Source of the DNA: Candidatus Limnocylindrales bacterium
GTDB lineage: Bacteria; Desulfobacterota; Binatia; UBA1149; CAITLU01
Reading direction: 5' to 3'
Assembly: GCA_035571835.1 (NCBI GenBank)
Contig: DATNBU010000008.1
Span: forward strand, 1 to 64,000
Length of the DNA: 64,000 bases
Shown: piece after piece, positions 25,224 to 33,747 of the stretch
How positions within the stretch are numbered: the stretch's first letter is position 1
How the letters are laid out: every line of letters begins with the position of its first letter
Notes under the pieces: generated by a model
Told to the model about the DNA's origin: nothing
Seen by the model: the letters and a program-made list of their open reading frames with translations, nothing else
Databases searched by the model: none
Position numbers and translations under genes: made by a program

Positions 25224-26639
25224 TCAGAATACGAACTGCACCCTCGTCAGGAAGACATCCTCGTCATGGCGATCCCCGCCGTCCTTGTCGCCGCCTGCGA
25301 ACGTCGAGTGCTCGAAGTTGAGCGCCCACATCACGTTCTTGTTGAGATACCAGTTGACGGCCGCCGTGAGCGAATCCATCGCGGTGACGGATCTGGTCTT
25401 GTCGGCAAAGCCTTTGTCGAAGACATCGTTGTCGACGTCCAGGCTCGCGTAGCGAAGCGCCAGCTCCCACGCGCCCCAGCCGCCTGTTCCGAACCCGAAG
25501 TTGTTGTTCGGCACGATCTGCTTGTAGTTGGCAGCTTCGCCGGTCACGAGGTACGACGCGCGCACCTGCCATGCGCTGTTATCGACCGTTCCCTCGACGG
25601 GATCCTTCTTGACGTCCTGTGAGGAGTACGCGTACTCGAACATCGAGCCGAACGGCCCGAAGTAGTAGTACGCCTGCGGCGAGACGCGCCAGTGCGTGCC
25701 GTCGGCGATGGTCGTTCCGCCTGGAGTCGACGGGTTGTCGGCCGAGTAGCGGAAGTACGTGTTACGCGACGACGTACGGAACTGCGGAAGCTGCGGCGAA
25801 GAAGCCGAACCCTGTTCCTCACCGTAGGTTGCCGCAACACCGATCCCGAGCCCGCGCAGCGGCACGATCGACGTGTTGATGAACGGATGCGAGAACACCC
25901 GCGCTGCAACGTCGACGGCGTCGTTCACGTCGGCGTCGGTGCTTCCGCCGTCGACGACACCGTTCAGCACCGCGACCTGGTAGCCGAGCAGTCCCTGCTG
26001 GACGTCTCCGTAGACCTGAACGCCGAGATCGCGGTTCGGCACCAGGTTGTCGACGAGCGAGCGTTCGATGAACAGAAGATTGGTCGCGGACTGCAGTCGC
26101 TCGAGGCCGAACGGCGTCTTGAACTTGCCGGTGCGCAGCACGGCCCACGGCGCGAACCTGGTATCGAGATACGCATCCTGGAGCACGAGCGAGCTGCCGG
26201 CAAAGTCGGGCATCAGGCGGAACTCGAACCGCTCGGCGAGCGTGCCTCGAATGTCGAGCCGCGCGCGGCGGATCGTGAACGAATCGACGGTCGGGTTGTC
26301 CGCGTGGTCCGTGGCCCAGCGGCTGTCGGCGTGCACGTAGCCGCCGACCTTCAGCTTGTACTTGCCGTCGGCCGTACCGACGAAGAATCCGTCCTGGTAG
26401 CCGGCGACCGGCTTCGCCTTCGTGCGGTTCTCGTCGGAGACCTCGAGCACGCGCGTATCCTTCTTGAGCTGCTTGATCTCCTCTTCGAGCGCATCGATGC
26501 GCTCGAGAAGCGCAGCGTTGGTTGTCTCCTTGGTCGGCGATGCCGCCAGCGCGCTCGCGGGCATCAGGCCACACGCGCAGGCGACTGCGATGGCGGCAAG
26601 CGACGCTCGAGCTCGGTAGATGGTTCCTGGCGGCTTCAT
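25224..26639 (-). CDS. phosphate-selective-porin (OprP/OprO)-like outer-membrane porin
   Basis: 471 residues. The signal peptide (ASLAAIAVACACGLMPASALA) is followed by a short coiled coil (ALLERIDALEEEIKQLKKD), then a beta-barrel rich in alternating aromatic/polar strands (YKLKVGGYVHADSRW, FTIRRARLDIRGT, FEFRLMPDFAGSS, KTPFGLERLQS) and the terminal Phe (RVQFVF) needed for outer-membrane assembly. This is the OprP/OprO porin type, usually for anion uptake. ATG 26639 is selected over upstream codons because AAGGAGAAAG precedes it and the signal peptide starts there. A sigma-54-like promoter lies about 80 bases upstream, and the divergent gene encodes a sigma-54 activator. Probably the outer-membrane pore for the oxyanion taken up by the Sbp/Cys system. 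Confidence 0.87.
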   Translation of the reverse strand: MKPPGTIYRARASLAAIAVACACGLMPASALAASPTKETTNAALLERIDALEEEIKQLKKDTRVLEVSDENRTKAKPVAGYQDGFFVGTADGKYKLKVGGYVHADSRWATDHADNPTVDSFTIRRARLDIRGTLAERFEFRLMPDFAGSSLVLQDAYLDTRFAPWAVLRTGKFKTPFGLERLQSATNLLFIERSLVDNLVPNRDLGVQVYGDVQQGLLGYQVAVLNGVVDGGSTDADVNDAVDVAARVFSHPFINTSIVPLRGLGIGVAATYGEEQGSASSPQLPQFRTSSRNTYFRYSADNPSTPGGTTIADGTHWRVSPQAYYYFGPFGSMFEYAYSSQDVKKDPVEGTVDNSAWQVRASYLVTGEAANYKQIVPNNNFGFGTGGWGAWELALRYASLDVDNDVFDKGFADKTRSVTAMDSLTAAVNWYLNKNVMWALNFEHSTFAGGDKDGGDRHDEDVFLTRVQFVF

Positions 26640-26716
26640 GGCGGTTCTTTCTCCTTTTGTGGGCGGATGCTTCCATCCGGCACGTCGACTGGACCGATTT
26701 CGGACTCCGCTGCCTG

Positions 26717-26732
26717 AGCAATGGCCGTGCCT
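26717..26732 (-). promoter_or_regulatory. sigma-54 promoter of the porin gene
   Basis: Reading on the minus strand the sequence is AGGCACGGCCATTGCT. Against the consensus TGGCACG-N4-TTGCW it has the essential GG and GC at the correct spacing and a single mismatch, the first base. The predicted start point is about 12 bases beyond the GC, roughly 65 bases before the porin ATG. A sigma-54 activator is encoded divergently. Confidence 0.7.
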
Positions 26733-26839
26733 CACGGGCCGGCATCCACTAACGCCTCGATTTCATGAAGTTTTTGTTGGTAACCCGCGCTGCTTTTAGC
26801 TTTGCGCCGTGAACATTGCTGGAAACACCTCGTTTGTTT

Positions 26840-26882
26840 TCACGGCCGGCCTTTATATTTGACGGGTTCAGGCCATCACGGG
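26840..26882 (+). promoter_or_regulatory. candidate upstream activator site (copy 1)
   Basis: Contains TCACGG (26840), TATTTGACGG (26856) and ATCACGGG (26875) in this order. The same three words in the same order recur at 28556-28606 before sbp. It lies 108-150 bases upstream of the porin -24 element and directly before the regulator start, so it could also autoregulate. Motif inferred from two copies only. Confidence 0.45.
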
Positions 26883-26896
26883 CCTGTGGAGGCCGC

Positions 26897-28480
26897 ATGG
26901 ACGAGTTCCGAGCCCTTTTGCTGGAAGTGTGGCGCGAAGCCTGTCGCCACACCGACATCGCAACGTCGACCGCGACGATCGCGGACCTCGTCTCGACGCG
27001 TCTTCCGATCGACCACATCGGCGTGCTCGCGATCGACTGGAACCGGGCCCGCGTTCAGCAGCGCGCCGGCGGGCTGGGCGACGGCGGTCGCCCGGCGGCG
27101 CTCGACCGAAATCTCAGCGACGCCGAGAAAGCACTGCTGCTCAGCTGGGCGCGCAGCTCGCGCGTGCTGCACCGAAGTGCCGCTGCGGCCTCCGCATCCT
27201 CCGCCTCCGATACGCATATCCACGAGCTGCTGCTGCCGTCGCATTCGGATGCGAGCTGGATGATCGGCGCGCTTCGCAGCGACGATGGTCCGACCGGCGT
27301 CGTCGTGCTGCGCGCAAAGCCCGACGCCGATTTCGATGTGACGCACGAGCGGATGCTCGAAGCCCTGCTCGAACCGCTCTCGGCTGCGCTCGAGAATGAC
27401 CGCCGTCTTCACGAGCTGGCCGCACTTCGCGAGGCAGCCGAGGCCGACAAGCGCTCGGCTCTCGCACGCCTCGGACGCGACGACCTGCGCGACACGATCA
27501 TCGGAGCCGATGCCGGCCTGCGGCAGGTGATGGAGCGGGTGAACCTCGTTGCGCGCCTCGACGTTCCGGTGCTGCTGCTCGGCGAGACCGGAACCGGAAA
27601 GGAAGTCATTGCGCGCACGATCCACGAAGCGTCGTCGCGAAGCCGCGGACCTTTCATCCGCGTGAACTGCGGCGCCATCCCGCCGGAGCTCATCGATTCC
27701 GAGCTGTTCGGCCACGAAAAAGGCGCATTTACCGGCGCCACGTCGTCGCGTCGCGGATGGTTCGAGCGCGCCGACAACGGCACGCTGCTGCTCGACGAAG
27801 TCGGCGAGCTGCCGCTGCCCGCGCAGGTCCGGCTCCTGCGTGTGCTTCAGGAAGGAAGCTTCGAGCGCGTCGGCGGCGAGCGCAGCGTGAACGTCGACGT
27901 GCGCATCGTGGCATCCACGCATCGCGATCTGCCGGCGATGATCCAGAACGGCGAGTTCCGCCAGGACCTGTGGTATCGGATCGCGGGGTTTCCGATCGTG
28001 CTACCGCCGCTGCGCGAGCGCCGCGAGGATACTCCGGCGCTGGCCGCGCATTTTGCCGCGCGTGCCGCCCGGCATTTCGGCCTGCGTCCGACGCGTCTTG
28101 CTGCCGAAGACGTCGAGTTGCTGACGGAGTACGACTGGCCGGGCAATGTGCGCGAGCTCATCTCGGTGATCGACCGCGCGGCGATCCTCGGCGAAGGCGA
28201 GCGCCTCGAGCTGGCGGCCGCACTCGGCAGTCCCGATCCGAGACTTCACCGGCGCGGTACGTCGGCGCCGGCAGCACCGGACGCATCACGCGGATCGGCG
28301 GCTCTCGATGAAGCGATGCGCAAGCATATCGAGTCGATGCTGCGCTCGTGCCGCGGGCGCATCGAAGGGCACGGCGGAACCGCCGAGCGGCTCGGCATCA
28401 ATCCGCATACGTTGCGCGCGCGCATGCGAAAGCTCGGCATCGACTGGCGAAAGTTCCGCGGCGCAGCTTCGGGAGACTGA
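26897..28480 (+). CDS. sigma-54-dependent enhancer-binding regulator (GAF-AAA+-Fis)
   Basis: 527 residues. Residues ~1-190 are a GAF-like sensory domain, not a phospho-receiver. Residues ~205-440 are the AAA+ domain with Walker A GETGTGKE (about 229), the sigma-54-contacting GAFTGA loop (about 276) and a Walker B LLLDEVGEL. The C-terminus (GHGGTAERLGINPHTLRARMRKLGI) is a Fis-type helix-turn-helix. The arrangement resembles NorR/SfnR-like one-component activators that sense a small molecule. ATG 26897 follows a GGAGG; an upstream in-frame start would add non-conserved residues. Divergent from the porin and immediately upstream of a sigma-54 promoter and the sulfate-type ABC operon, its probable targets. 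The effector is unknown. Confidence 0.9.
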   Translation: MDEFRALLLEVWREACRHTDIATSTATIADLVSTRLPIDHIGVLAIDWNRARVQQRAGGLGDGGRPAALDRNLSDAEKALLLSWARSSRVLHRSAAAASASSASDTHIHELLLPSHSDASWMIGALRSDDGPTGVVVLRAKPDADFDVTHERMLEALLEPLSAALENDRRLHELAALREAAEADKRSALARLGRDDLRDTIIGADAGLRQVMERVNLVARLDVPVLLLGETGTGKEVIARTIHEASSRSRGPFIRVNCGAIPPELIDSELFGHEKGAFTGATSSRRGWFERADNGTLLLDEVGELPLPAQVRLLRVLQEGSFERVGGERSVNVDVRIVASTHRDLPAMIQNGEFRQDLWYRIAGFPIVLPPLRERREDTPALAAHFAARAARHFGLRPTRLAAEDVELLTEYDWPGNVRELISVIDRAAILGEGERLELAAALGSPDPRLHRRGTSAPAAPDASRGSAALDEAMRKHIESMLRSCRGRIEGHGGTAERLGINPHTLRARMRKLGIDWRKFRGAASGD

Positions 28481-28555
28481 GGGCCGGGGACGCCGGGCAA
28501 CGACCGGGTGCGGGCCGGTCCGACGCTTCCGGCAGACTTGCTGGTCCCGGCAATA

Positions 28556-28606
28556 TCACGGTTTCGCTGACGCGGGCCCGTCGTATTTGACGGCTGCGAT
28601 CACGGG
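28556..28606 (+). promoter_or_regulatory. candidate upstream activator site (copy 2)
   Basis: TCACGG (28556), TATTTGACGG (28584) and ATCACGGG (28599), repeating the words found at 26840-26882. The middle part is also a short inverted repeat (CCGTC-N6-GACGG). It lies about 40-90 bases upstream of the sbp -24 element, a usual distance for an enhancer-binding protein site. Confidence 0.5.
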
Positions 28607-28644
28607 GCCCTACGCAAAGACTGGTTTTTCAATGAGATAGCTGC

Positions 28645-28660
28645 TGGCACGTGGGTTGCT
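28645..28660 (+). promoter_or_regulatory. sigma-54 promoter of the sbp-cysTWA operon
   Basis: TGGCACGTGGGTTGCT is an exact match to the consensus TGGCACG-N4-TTGCW. It lies 64 bases before the sbp start codon and 165 bases after the stop of the sigma-54 activator gene. Predicted transcription start near 28671. Confidence 0.85.
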
Positions 28661-28723
28661 CAATGCCGCCCGCGAGATCGTCGCCGGGCTCCAGCTCGAG
28701 CGGCACTCCCAGGAGCTGCTCCC

Positions 28724-29725
28724 ATGAAGCCCAGTGTGCTGCTTGTCTCTGCATTGCTGATCGCCGCCGCCGCCGTCTCGCGGCTGGCGATGGCCGGGGA
28801 CATCACGCTCCTCAACGTGTCTTACGATCCGACGCGAGAGCTGTGGAAGGACATCAACAGCCACTTCATTCCCGCGTACGAAAAAGAGACCGGCAACAAG
28901 CTGACGATCAACCAGTCGCACGGCGGATCGAGCTCGCAGGCGCGAGCGGTCATCGACGGGCTCGATGCCGATGTTGTCACGCTCGCATCGTTTCTCGACA
29001 CCGACGCGATCGCGAAGAAAGGGCTGATCAAGGAAGGCTGGGTCGACGCACTCCCGAACCGCTCGCTTCCCTACACGTCGACGGTGATCTTCGTCGTGCG
29101 CAAGGGAAATCCCAAGGGCATCAAGGACTGGCCCGATCTGGTCAAGCCAGGTCTCGAGATCGTCACGCCGAATCCGAAGACGTCGGGCAACGGATACCTG
29201 AGCTTCTTCAGCGCGTGGGGCTCGGTGATCCTGCGCGGCGGGTCGCGGCAGGACGCGATCGACTTCGTCACCAAACTCTACGGCCAGGTCCCCGTTCTCG
29301 ATTCCGGCGCGCGCGGCGCGACCACCACGTTCGTGCAGAAGGGAATCGGCGACGTTCACCTCGCATGGGAGAACGAAGCACGGCTCGAAGTGGAGGAAGC
29401 CGGCGGCGATCTCGAGCTCGTCTATCCTCCGATCAGCATCCGCGCCGAGCCGCATGTGGCCGTCGTGAACATCAACGTGGCACGCAAAGGCACTGGACCG
29501 GCTGCCGAAGCCTACCTCAAGTACCTGTATACCGACGAGGCGCAGGACATCATCGCGAAGCATTTCTATCGGCCGGTGAGCGAAGCCGTGCTGCAGAAGT
29601 ACAAGGCAAACTTCCCGGACATCCGGCTCTTCCCGATCACGGATATCGCGAAAGACTTTCCCGACGCGCACAAGCAGCTGATCGCCGACGGCGGCGTGTT
29701 CGACTCCATCTACAAACCGAAATGA
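28724..29725 (+). CDS. sbp: periplasmic sulfate/thiosulfate-binding protein
   Basis: 333 residues with an N-terminal signal peptide ending RLAMA-GD. Family motifs: LLNVSYDPTRELW, NQSHGGSSSQARAV, ADVVTLA, VRKGNPKGIKDWPDL, TPNPKTSGNG and LAWENEA. These match Sbp/CysP of the sulfate ABC importer; the periplasmic protein hands sulfate (or a similar oxyanion) to CysT/CysW. An AGGAG lies upstream of the ATG. First gene of the operon, preceded by a consensus sigma-54 promoter instead of the CysB-type control usual for sulfate uptake in proteobacteria. Sulfate is the likely ligand by family; thiosulfate or a related anion is possible. Confidence 0.93.
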   Translation: MKPSVLLVSALLIAAAAVSRLAMAGDITLLNVSYDPTRELWKDINSHFIPAYEKETGNKLTINQSHGGSSSQARAVIDGLDADVVTLASFLDTDAIAKKGLIKEGWVDALPNRSLPYTSTVIFVVRKGNPKGIKDWPDLVKPGLEIVTPNPKTSGNGYLSFFSAWGSVILRGGSRQDAIDFVTKLYGQVPVLDSGARGATTTFVQKGIGDVHLAWENEARLEVEEAGGDLELVYPPISIRAEPHVAVVNINVARKGTGPAAEAYLKYLYTDEAQDIIAKHFYRPVSEAVLQKYKANFPDIRLFPITDIAKDFPDAHKQLIADGGVFDSIYKPK

Positions 29726-29807
29726 ATCTCGACGAGCGCAGCGGCCGCGTCGCGCGCGAAGCACGGCGGCTGCGCACCATCACGTTTCGGGGGGAGGCTA
29801 CGCAGTC

Positions 29808-30632
29808 ATGGCAACGGTAAGTCGGCGGGTATTGCCGGGGTTCCACGTAAGCCTCGGCTATACGATTTTTTACCTCGGCGTCCTCGTGCTGATTCCGATC
29901 GCCGCGTGCTTCGTCAAGGCGGGCTCGCTCAGCTTCGATGAGTTCTGGGGCGCGGTCTGGACCGAGCGCGCGCGCGCTGCCTACGCCCTTACTTTCGGCG
30001 CAGCGTTCGTCGCCGCGCTCGTCAACGCGTTGCTCGGACTCGTGCTTGCGTGGGTGCTGGTGCGCTACACGTTCCCGGGAAAGCGGATCGTCGATTCGCT
30101 CGTCGATCTTCCGCTCGCGCTGCCGACGGCAGTGGCGGGCCTGGTCTACTCCGCGCTGTACGTGCCGAAAGGATGGCTCGGCCAGTACCTGGTGCCCGTC
30201 GGAATCTACGGCGCATACAGCCGCTTTGCGATCATTCTCGTGCTCGTCTTCGTCGGGCTGCCGTTCGTCGTGCGCACCGTGCAGCCGATTCTCGAAGATC
30301 TCGATCCGGAGTGCGAAGAGGCCGCCGCTTCCCTCGGGGGAACGCGCTGGCAGGCATTCCGCCACGTGATCTTTCCGACCGTGCTGCCTGCGCTGATCAC
30401 GGGCTTCGCTCTCGCGTTCGCCCGCGGCATCGGCGAGTACGGCTCGGTCGTCTTCGTCTCGGGCAACATGCCGTACAAGACCGAGATCGCCCCCATCCTG
30501 ATCGTCGCGCGGCTCGAAGAGTTTGCGTACGGGGAGGCTACCGCGATCGCGGTCGTGCTGCTCGTCGTCTCGTTTGCGCTGCTGATCCTGACCAACCGGC
30601 TGGAACGCTGGAGCATGCGCCATGAGCACTGA
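29808..30632 (+). CDS. cysT: sulfate ABC transporter permease CysT (CysU)
   Basis: 274 residues, the usual size, with about six transmembrane helices and the ABC-permease EAA loop (CEEAAASLGGTRWQAF..VIFPTVLPALITG). DLPLALPTAVAGLVY is a hallmark of CysT/CysU. It forms the inner-membrane channel with CysW, driven by CysA. A GGGGGAGG Shine-Dalgarno site precedes the ATG, 82 bases after sbp. It overlaps cysW by 11 bases. Confidence 0.93.
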   Translation: MATVSRRVLPGFHVSLGYTIFYLGVLVLIPIAACFVKAGSLSFDEFWGAVWTERARAAYALTFGAAFVAALVNALLGLVLAWVLVRYTFPGKRIVDSLVDLPLALPTAVAGLVYSALYVPKGWLGQYLVPVGIYGAYSRFAIILVLVFVGLPFVVRTVQPILEDLDPECEEAAASLGGTRWQAFRHVIFPTVLPALITGFALAFARGIGEYGSVVFVSGNMPYKTEIAPILIVARLEEFAYGEATAIAVVLLVVSFALLILTNRLERWSMRHEH

Positions 30633-31731
30633 AGTTTCGGCGACCGCCGCGGTGCTGCCGCCGCGAAGATTCCGCAAGGCACAGCAGGATCCGGCCTGGG
30701 TGCGGTGGGGCCTGACCGCGTTCGTGCTGCTCGTGGTCGGCGTACTGATCGTGATTCCAGTCGTCAACATTTTCGTCCAGGCGCTGACCCCGGGTCTCGG
30801 CGTGTATCTGCAGAACCTGTTTGCCGACCCCGACACGCGCCAGTCGATGATCCTGACGCTGACGGTGGTTCCGATCGCGCTGGTTGCCAACATCATTTTC
30901 GGCGTCGCCGCGGCGTGGGCTGTCGCGCGCTTCGATTTCCGCGGGCGGACTCTTCTGATCGCACTGATCGACCTTCCGTTTGCGGTATCGCCGGTGGTCG
31001 CGGGACTGATGTTCGTGCTGATCTTCGGACTGCAGGGTTACCTCGGCCAGTTCCTGCGCGACGATGGTTATTCCATCATGCCGTGGCTGATCGCGGGTCT
31101 GGCCGGGGTGGTCTTCATCCTGATGTTCTTCCTGCTTCGTCCGAGTGGATCGAAGGCGCGGCATGCGCTGTGGAATCATCCGTGGCCGGTGGTGTCGGCA
31201 GGTAGCGCGCTCGTGTTTGCGCTGCTCGTGTTCGTGCAGCTGCACTTCGACGTGTGGCCGCACAACCAGAGCCTGAAGATCATCTTCGCTCTTCCCGGGC
31301 TCGTGCTCGCGACGGCGTTCGTCACGTTTCCGTTCGTCGCGAGGGAGCTCATCCCGGTGATGGAAGCGGTCGGGCCCGACGAGGACATGGCGGCCGTCAG
31401 CCTCGGCGCGAGCGGCTGGCAGATGTTCTGGCACGTCACCGTGCCGAACATCAAATGGGGTCTCGTCTATGGGATCATCCTCTGCAACGCGCGCGCGGTT
31501 GGAGAATTCGGCGCGGTCTACGTCGTCTCCGGGCACATCGCCGGACTGACCGATACGATGCCGCTGCGGATCGAAAAGCTGTTCCAGGAATACAACATGG
31601 CCGGATCGTTCGCCGTGGCATCGGTGCTGACGCTGCTCGCCATGGTCACGCTGGTCGCAAAGTACAGGCTCGAGCGAAAGGCGCCGTCGATGACGAGCCT
31701 CGAGCCGGCGCTGGAGAAAATCGAAGCATGA
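30622..31731 (+). CDS. cysW: sulfate ABC transporter permease CysW with an extra two-helix insertion
   Basis: 369 residues, about 80 longer than usual CysW proteins (about 290). The two halves match the family: [48 protein letters not shown], and the EAA-type loop ([21 protein letters not shown]) with [16 protein letters not shown]. Between [14 protein letters not shown] and [10 protein letters not shown], about 70 extra residues contain two hydrophobic segments ([18 protein letters not shown], then [16 protein letters not shown]) separated by a basic loop. In typical CysW these flanks are joined by only a few residues. The insertion keeps the frame and topology parity. Coupled with cysT and cysA (ATGA overlap). 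Confidence 0.9.
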   Translation: MSTEVSATAAVLPPRRFRKAQQDPAWVRWGLTAFVLLVVGVLIVIPVVNIFVQALTPGLGVYLQNLFADPDTRQSMILTLTVVPIALVANIIFGVAAAWAVARFDFRGRTLLIALIDLPFAVSPVVAGLMFVLIFGLQGYLGQFLRDDGYSIMPWLIAGLAGVVFILMFFLLRPSGSKARHALWNHPWPVVSAGSALVFALLVFVQLHFDVWPHNQSLKIIFALPGLVLATAFVTFPFVARELIPVMEAVGPDEDMAAVSLGASGWQMFWHVTVPNIKWGLVYGIILCNARAVGEFGAVYVVSGHIAGLTDTMPLRIEKLFQEYNMAGSFAVASVLTLLAMVTLVAKYRLERKAPSMTSLEPALEKIEA

Positions 31732-32858
31732 GCATTCTCATCGAAAACGTTTCCAAAGCGTTCGGCAGCTTTGCTGCGCTCGACAACGTGAGCCTCGAGG
31801 TTCCGGACGGCGACCTGCTCGCGCTGCTCGGCCCGTCGGGCTCCGGAAAGACGACCCTGCTTCGGATCATCGCCGGACTGGAAATCGCCGATTCGGGCAC
31901 GGTGCTGCTGCAGGGCGACGACATCACCGAGCAGTCCGCGCGCGAGCGCAACGTCGGCTTCGTCTTCCAGCACTACGCGCTGTTTCGCCACATGACGGTG
32001 GCCGACAACGTCGCTTACGGCCTGCGGGTGCGCGGCGTCGCGAAAGCGAAGCGTCGCGCTCGCGCAGAAGAGCTTCTCAACCTGGTCCGGCTCGAAGGAC
32101 TCGGCGCGCGTTATCCGGCGCAGCTGTCCGGTGGCCAGCGCCAGCGCGTCGCGCTGGCGCGTGCGCTCGCCGCCGAGCCGAAGGTCCTGCTTCTCGACGA
32201 GCCGTTCGGTGCGCTCGATGCGAAGGTGCGCCAGGAGCTCAGGCAATGGCTGCGCAAGCTGCACGACGAGCTGCACGTGACCAGCATCTTCGTCACGCAC
32301 GACCAGGAAGAAGCGATGGAGCTGGCCGACCGCATCGTCGTGATGAACAAGGGACGCATCGAGCAGATCGGCTCGACCGAGGATCTCTACGAGCGGCCGG
32401 CGACGCCGTTCGTGTTCGATTTTCTCGGAGAGACCAACGTGCTTGCGGCCGCGGTGCGCGGCCGAAGCGTTTTCCTGCCAGGTTCCGATCAGCCGATCTC
32501 GACCGACAGCATTCATCCAAGTGGCCTCGTCGACGTCTACGTAAGACCGGGCGATCTGCGACTCGCGGACCGCGGCAGTGCGGGCGTCGAAGTTCGCGTG
32601 ACCGGCATTCAGCGTACCGGCCCGGTCGTGCGGGCAAGCGTTGAAACGACATCCGACCGCGTAGCCCTCAACGTCGATCTGCCGCACCTGCACCACGACG
32701 TGCCGGCCTTCGTGGTCGGTGCCGTCGTGCGTCTCCGGCTGATGCAGTTCAGCGTCTATGCGCGCGGTGAGCGTGCTCCGTCGCACACGACCGTGACGGC
32801 GCCGGTGCTGATCGGCAGGGAGCGCGAACGGCAGCGCGACGAAGCGACGCACGCCTGA
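31728..32858 (+). CDS. cysA: sulfate ABC transporter ATP-binding protein CysA
   Basis: 376 residues. Walker A GPSGSGKT (35-42), a glutamine-loop VFQHYALF, the [15 protein letters not shown] signature, Walker [12 protein letters not shown] and the switch His in VTHDQEEA. After ~240 residues comes the CysA/TOBE-type C-terminal regulatory region ([10 protein letters not shown]...VYVRPGDL). It energises sulfate import through CysT/CysW. ATG 31728 lies in an ATGA junction with cysW. Last gene of the operon; a possible terminator follows at 32861-32905. Confidence 0.95.
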   Translation: MSILIENVSKAFGSFAALDNVSLEVPDGDLLALLGPSGSGKTTLLRIIAGLEIADSGTVLLQGDDITEQSARERNVGFVFQHYALFRHMTVADNVAYGLRVRGVAKAKRRARAEELLNLVRLEGLGARYPAQLSGGQRQRVALARALAAEPKVLLLDEPFGALDAKVRQELRQWLRKLHDELHVTSIFVTHDQEEAMELADRIVVMNKGRIEQIGSTEDLYERPATPFVFDFLGETNVLAAAVRGRSVFLPGSDQPISTDSIHPSGLVDVYVRPGDLRLADRGSAGVEVRVTGIQRTGPVVRASVETTSDRVALNVDLPHLHHDVPAFVVGAVVRLRLMQFSVYARGERAPSHTTVTAPVLIGRERERQRDEATHA

Positions 32859-32860
32859 CG

Positions 32861-32905
32861 GGCCGCCGTGCGTTCGAGCCGGCGGCTTCGCGCAACGGCC
32901 TTTTT
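32861..32905 (+). terminator. possible intrinsic terminator after cysA
   Basis: GGCCG near the cysA stop can pair with CGGCC at 32896-32900 (with an imperfect inner stem), followed by five T residues. Imperfect, but the position at the operon end fits. Confidence 0.4.
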
Positions 32906-32936
32906 CTGGCGTACGGCTCGCTCCAGGCTCGACGGA

Positions 32937-33746
32937 TCAGTGGCGTTCGATGAACTGTGAAACCGCCGCGTTCCACGCGTCGGGATTTTCGAAGTACGGC
33001 GAGTGACCGGCGTTCGCGATCTCGGCGACCTCCGATCCGGCAATGTACGCGGACGCCTTGCGCACAATCGCCGGCGGAAAAAGCCGGTCCTCCGTGCCGA
33101 CCACGAACAGCGTCGGCACGCGCAGGTCCTTCAGCGACTCGCCCGCAACGCGCGCGGCGCCGAGCTGCCGCGCCATCCCGTCCGGCGGCGGCGAGCCGAA
33201 CGTCGCGAGCGTCTGATACAGATAGCCGAGCTCCGGATGCTGGTCGGAGAAACCTTTCGACAGGGCAGGGTGGACGCCGAGCGCGGGCGGCGCACCGCGA
33301 AGGCTCGCGACTGCCGCCGACACTTCCCGCATGTGCGCACCGATCGCATCGTCGCTGATGCCGCCGAGCGTATCGGCGAGCACCAGCGCGGAGACGCGCT
33401 CCGGCGCGCGCATTGCCGTTCCGAGCGCGGTCCAGCCGCCCATCGATTGCCCGACGACCACGGCCTTGGTCACGGATGCTGCGTTCAAGACCGCTTCGAG
33501 ATCGCGAACGACGACTGCGACGTCGTAGCGGTGCTGATCGCCGCCCGACGGTGCGAACCCGCGCTGACTCGGCGTGATCACCGTGTGGCTGCGCGCAAAA
33601 TGCGCGACCTGGTGGAACCACACGGCATGGTTTCCGCCGAGACCGTGCACCAGAACGATTGCCGGCCCGCTGCCGCACGACTCGTAGTAGATGCGGACGC
33701 CGTCGTCTGCGACGGCCGATACCGTCTGTCGCGCGATTTCGGTCAT
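32937..33746 (-). CDS. alpha/beta hydrolase (tandem paralogue, cytoplasmic)
   Basis: 269 residues. It has an HGLGGNHAVWFHQ oxyanion-hole region, GQSMGGWTALGTA (nucleophile Ser), GTEDRLFPP (acid) and AGHSPYFENP (catalytic His): a complete alpha/beta-hydrolase triad. It is strongly similar throughout to the neighbouring gene at 33748-34680 and arose by tandem duplication. Unlike that copy it lacks a signal sequence and starts MTEIARQ. The start codon lies one base after the stop of the upstream paralogue, so the two are co-transcribed. Substrate unknown; the sequence resembles esterases and 3-oxoadipate-enol-lactonase-like enzymes. Confidence 0.85.
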   Translation of the reverse strand: MTEIARQTVSAVADDGVRIYYESCGSGPAIVLVHGLGGNHAVWFHQVAHFARSHTVITPSQRGFAPSGGDQHRYDVAVVVRDLEAVLNAASVTKAVVVGQSMGGWTALGTAMRAPERVSALVLADTLGGISDDAIGAHMREVSAAVASLRGAPPALGVHPALSKGFSDQHPELGYLYQTLATFGSPPPDGMARQLGAARVAGESLKDLRVPTLFVVGTEDRLFPPAIVRKASAYIAGSEVAEIANAGHSPYFENPDAWNAAVSQFIERH

Positions 33747-33747
33747 G

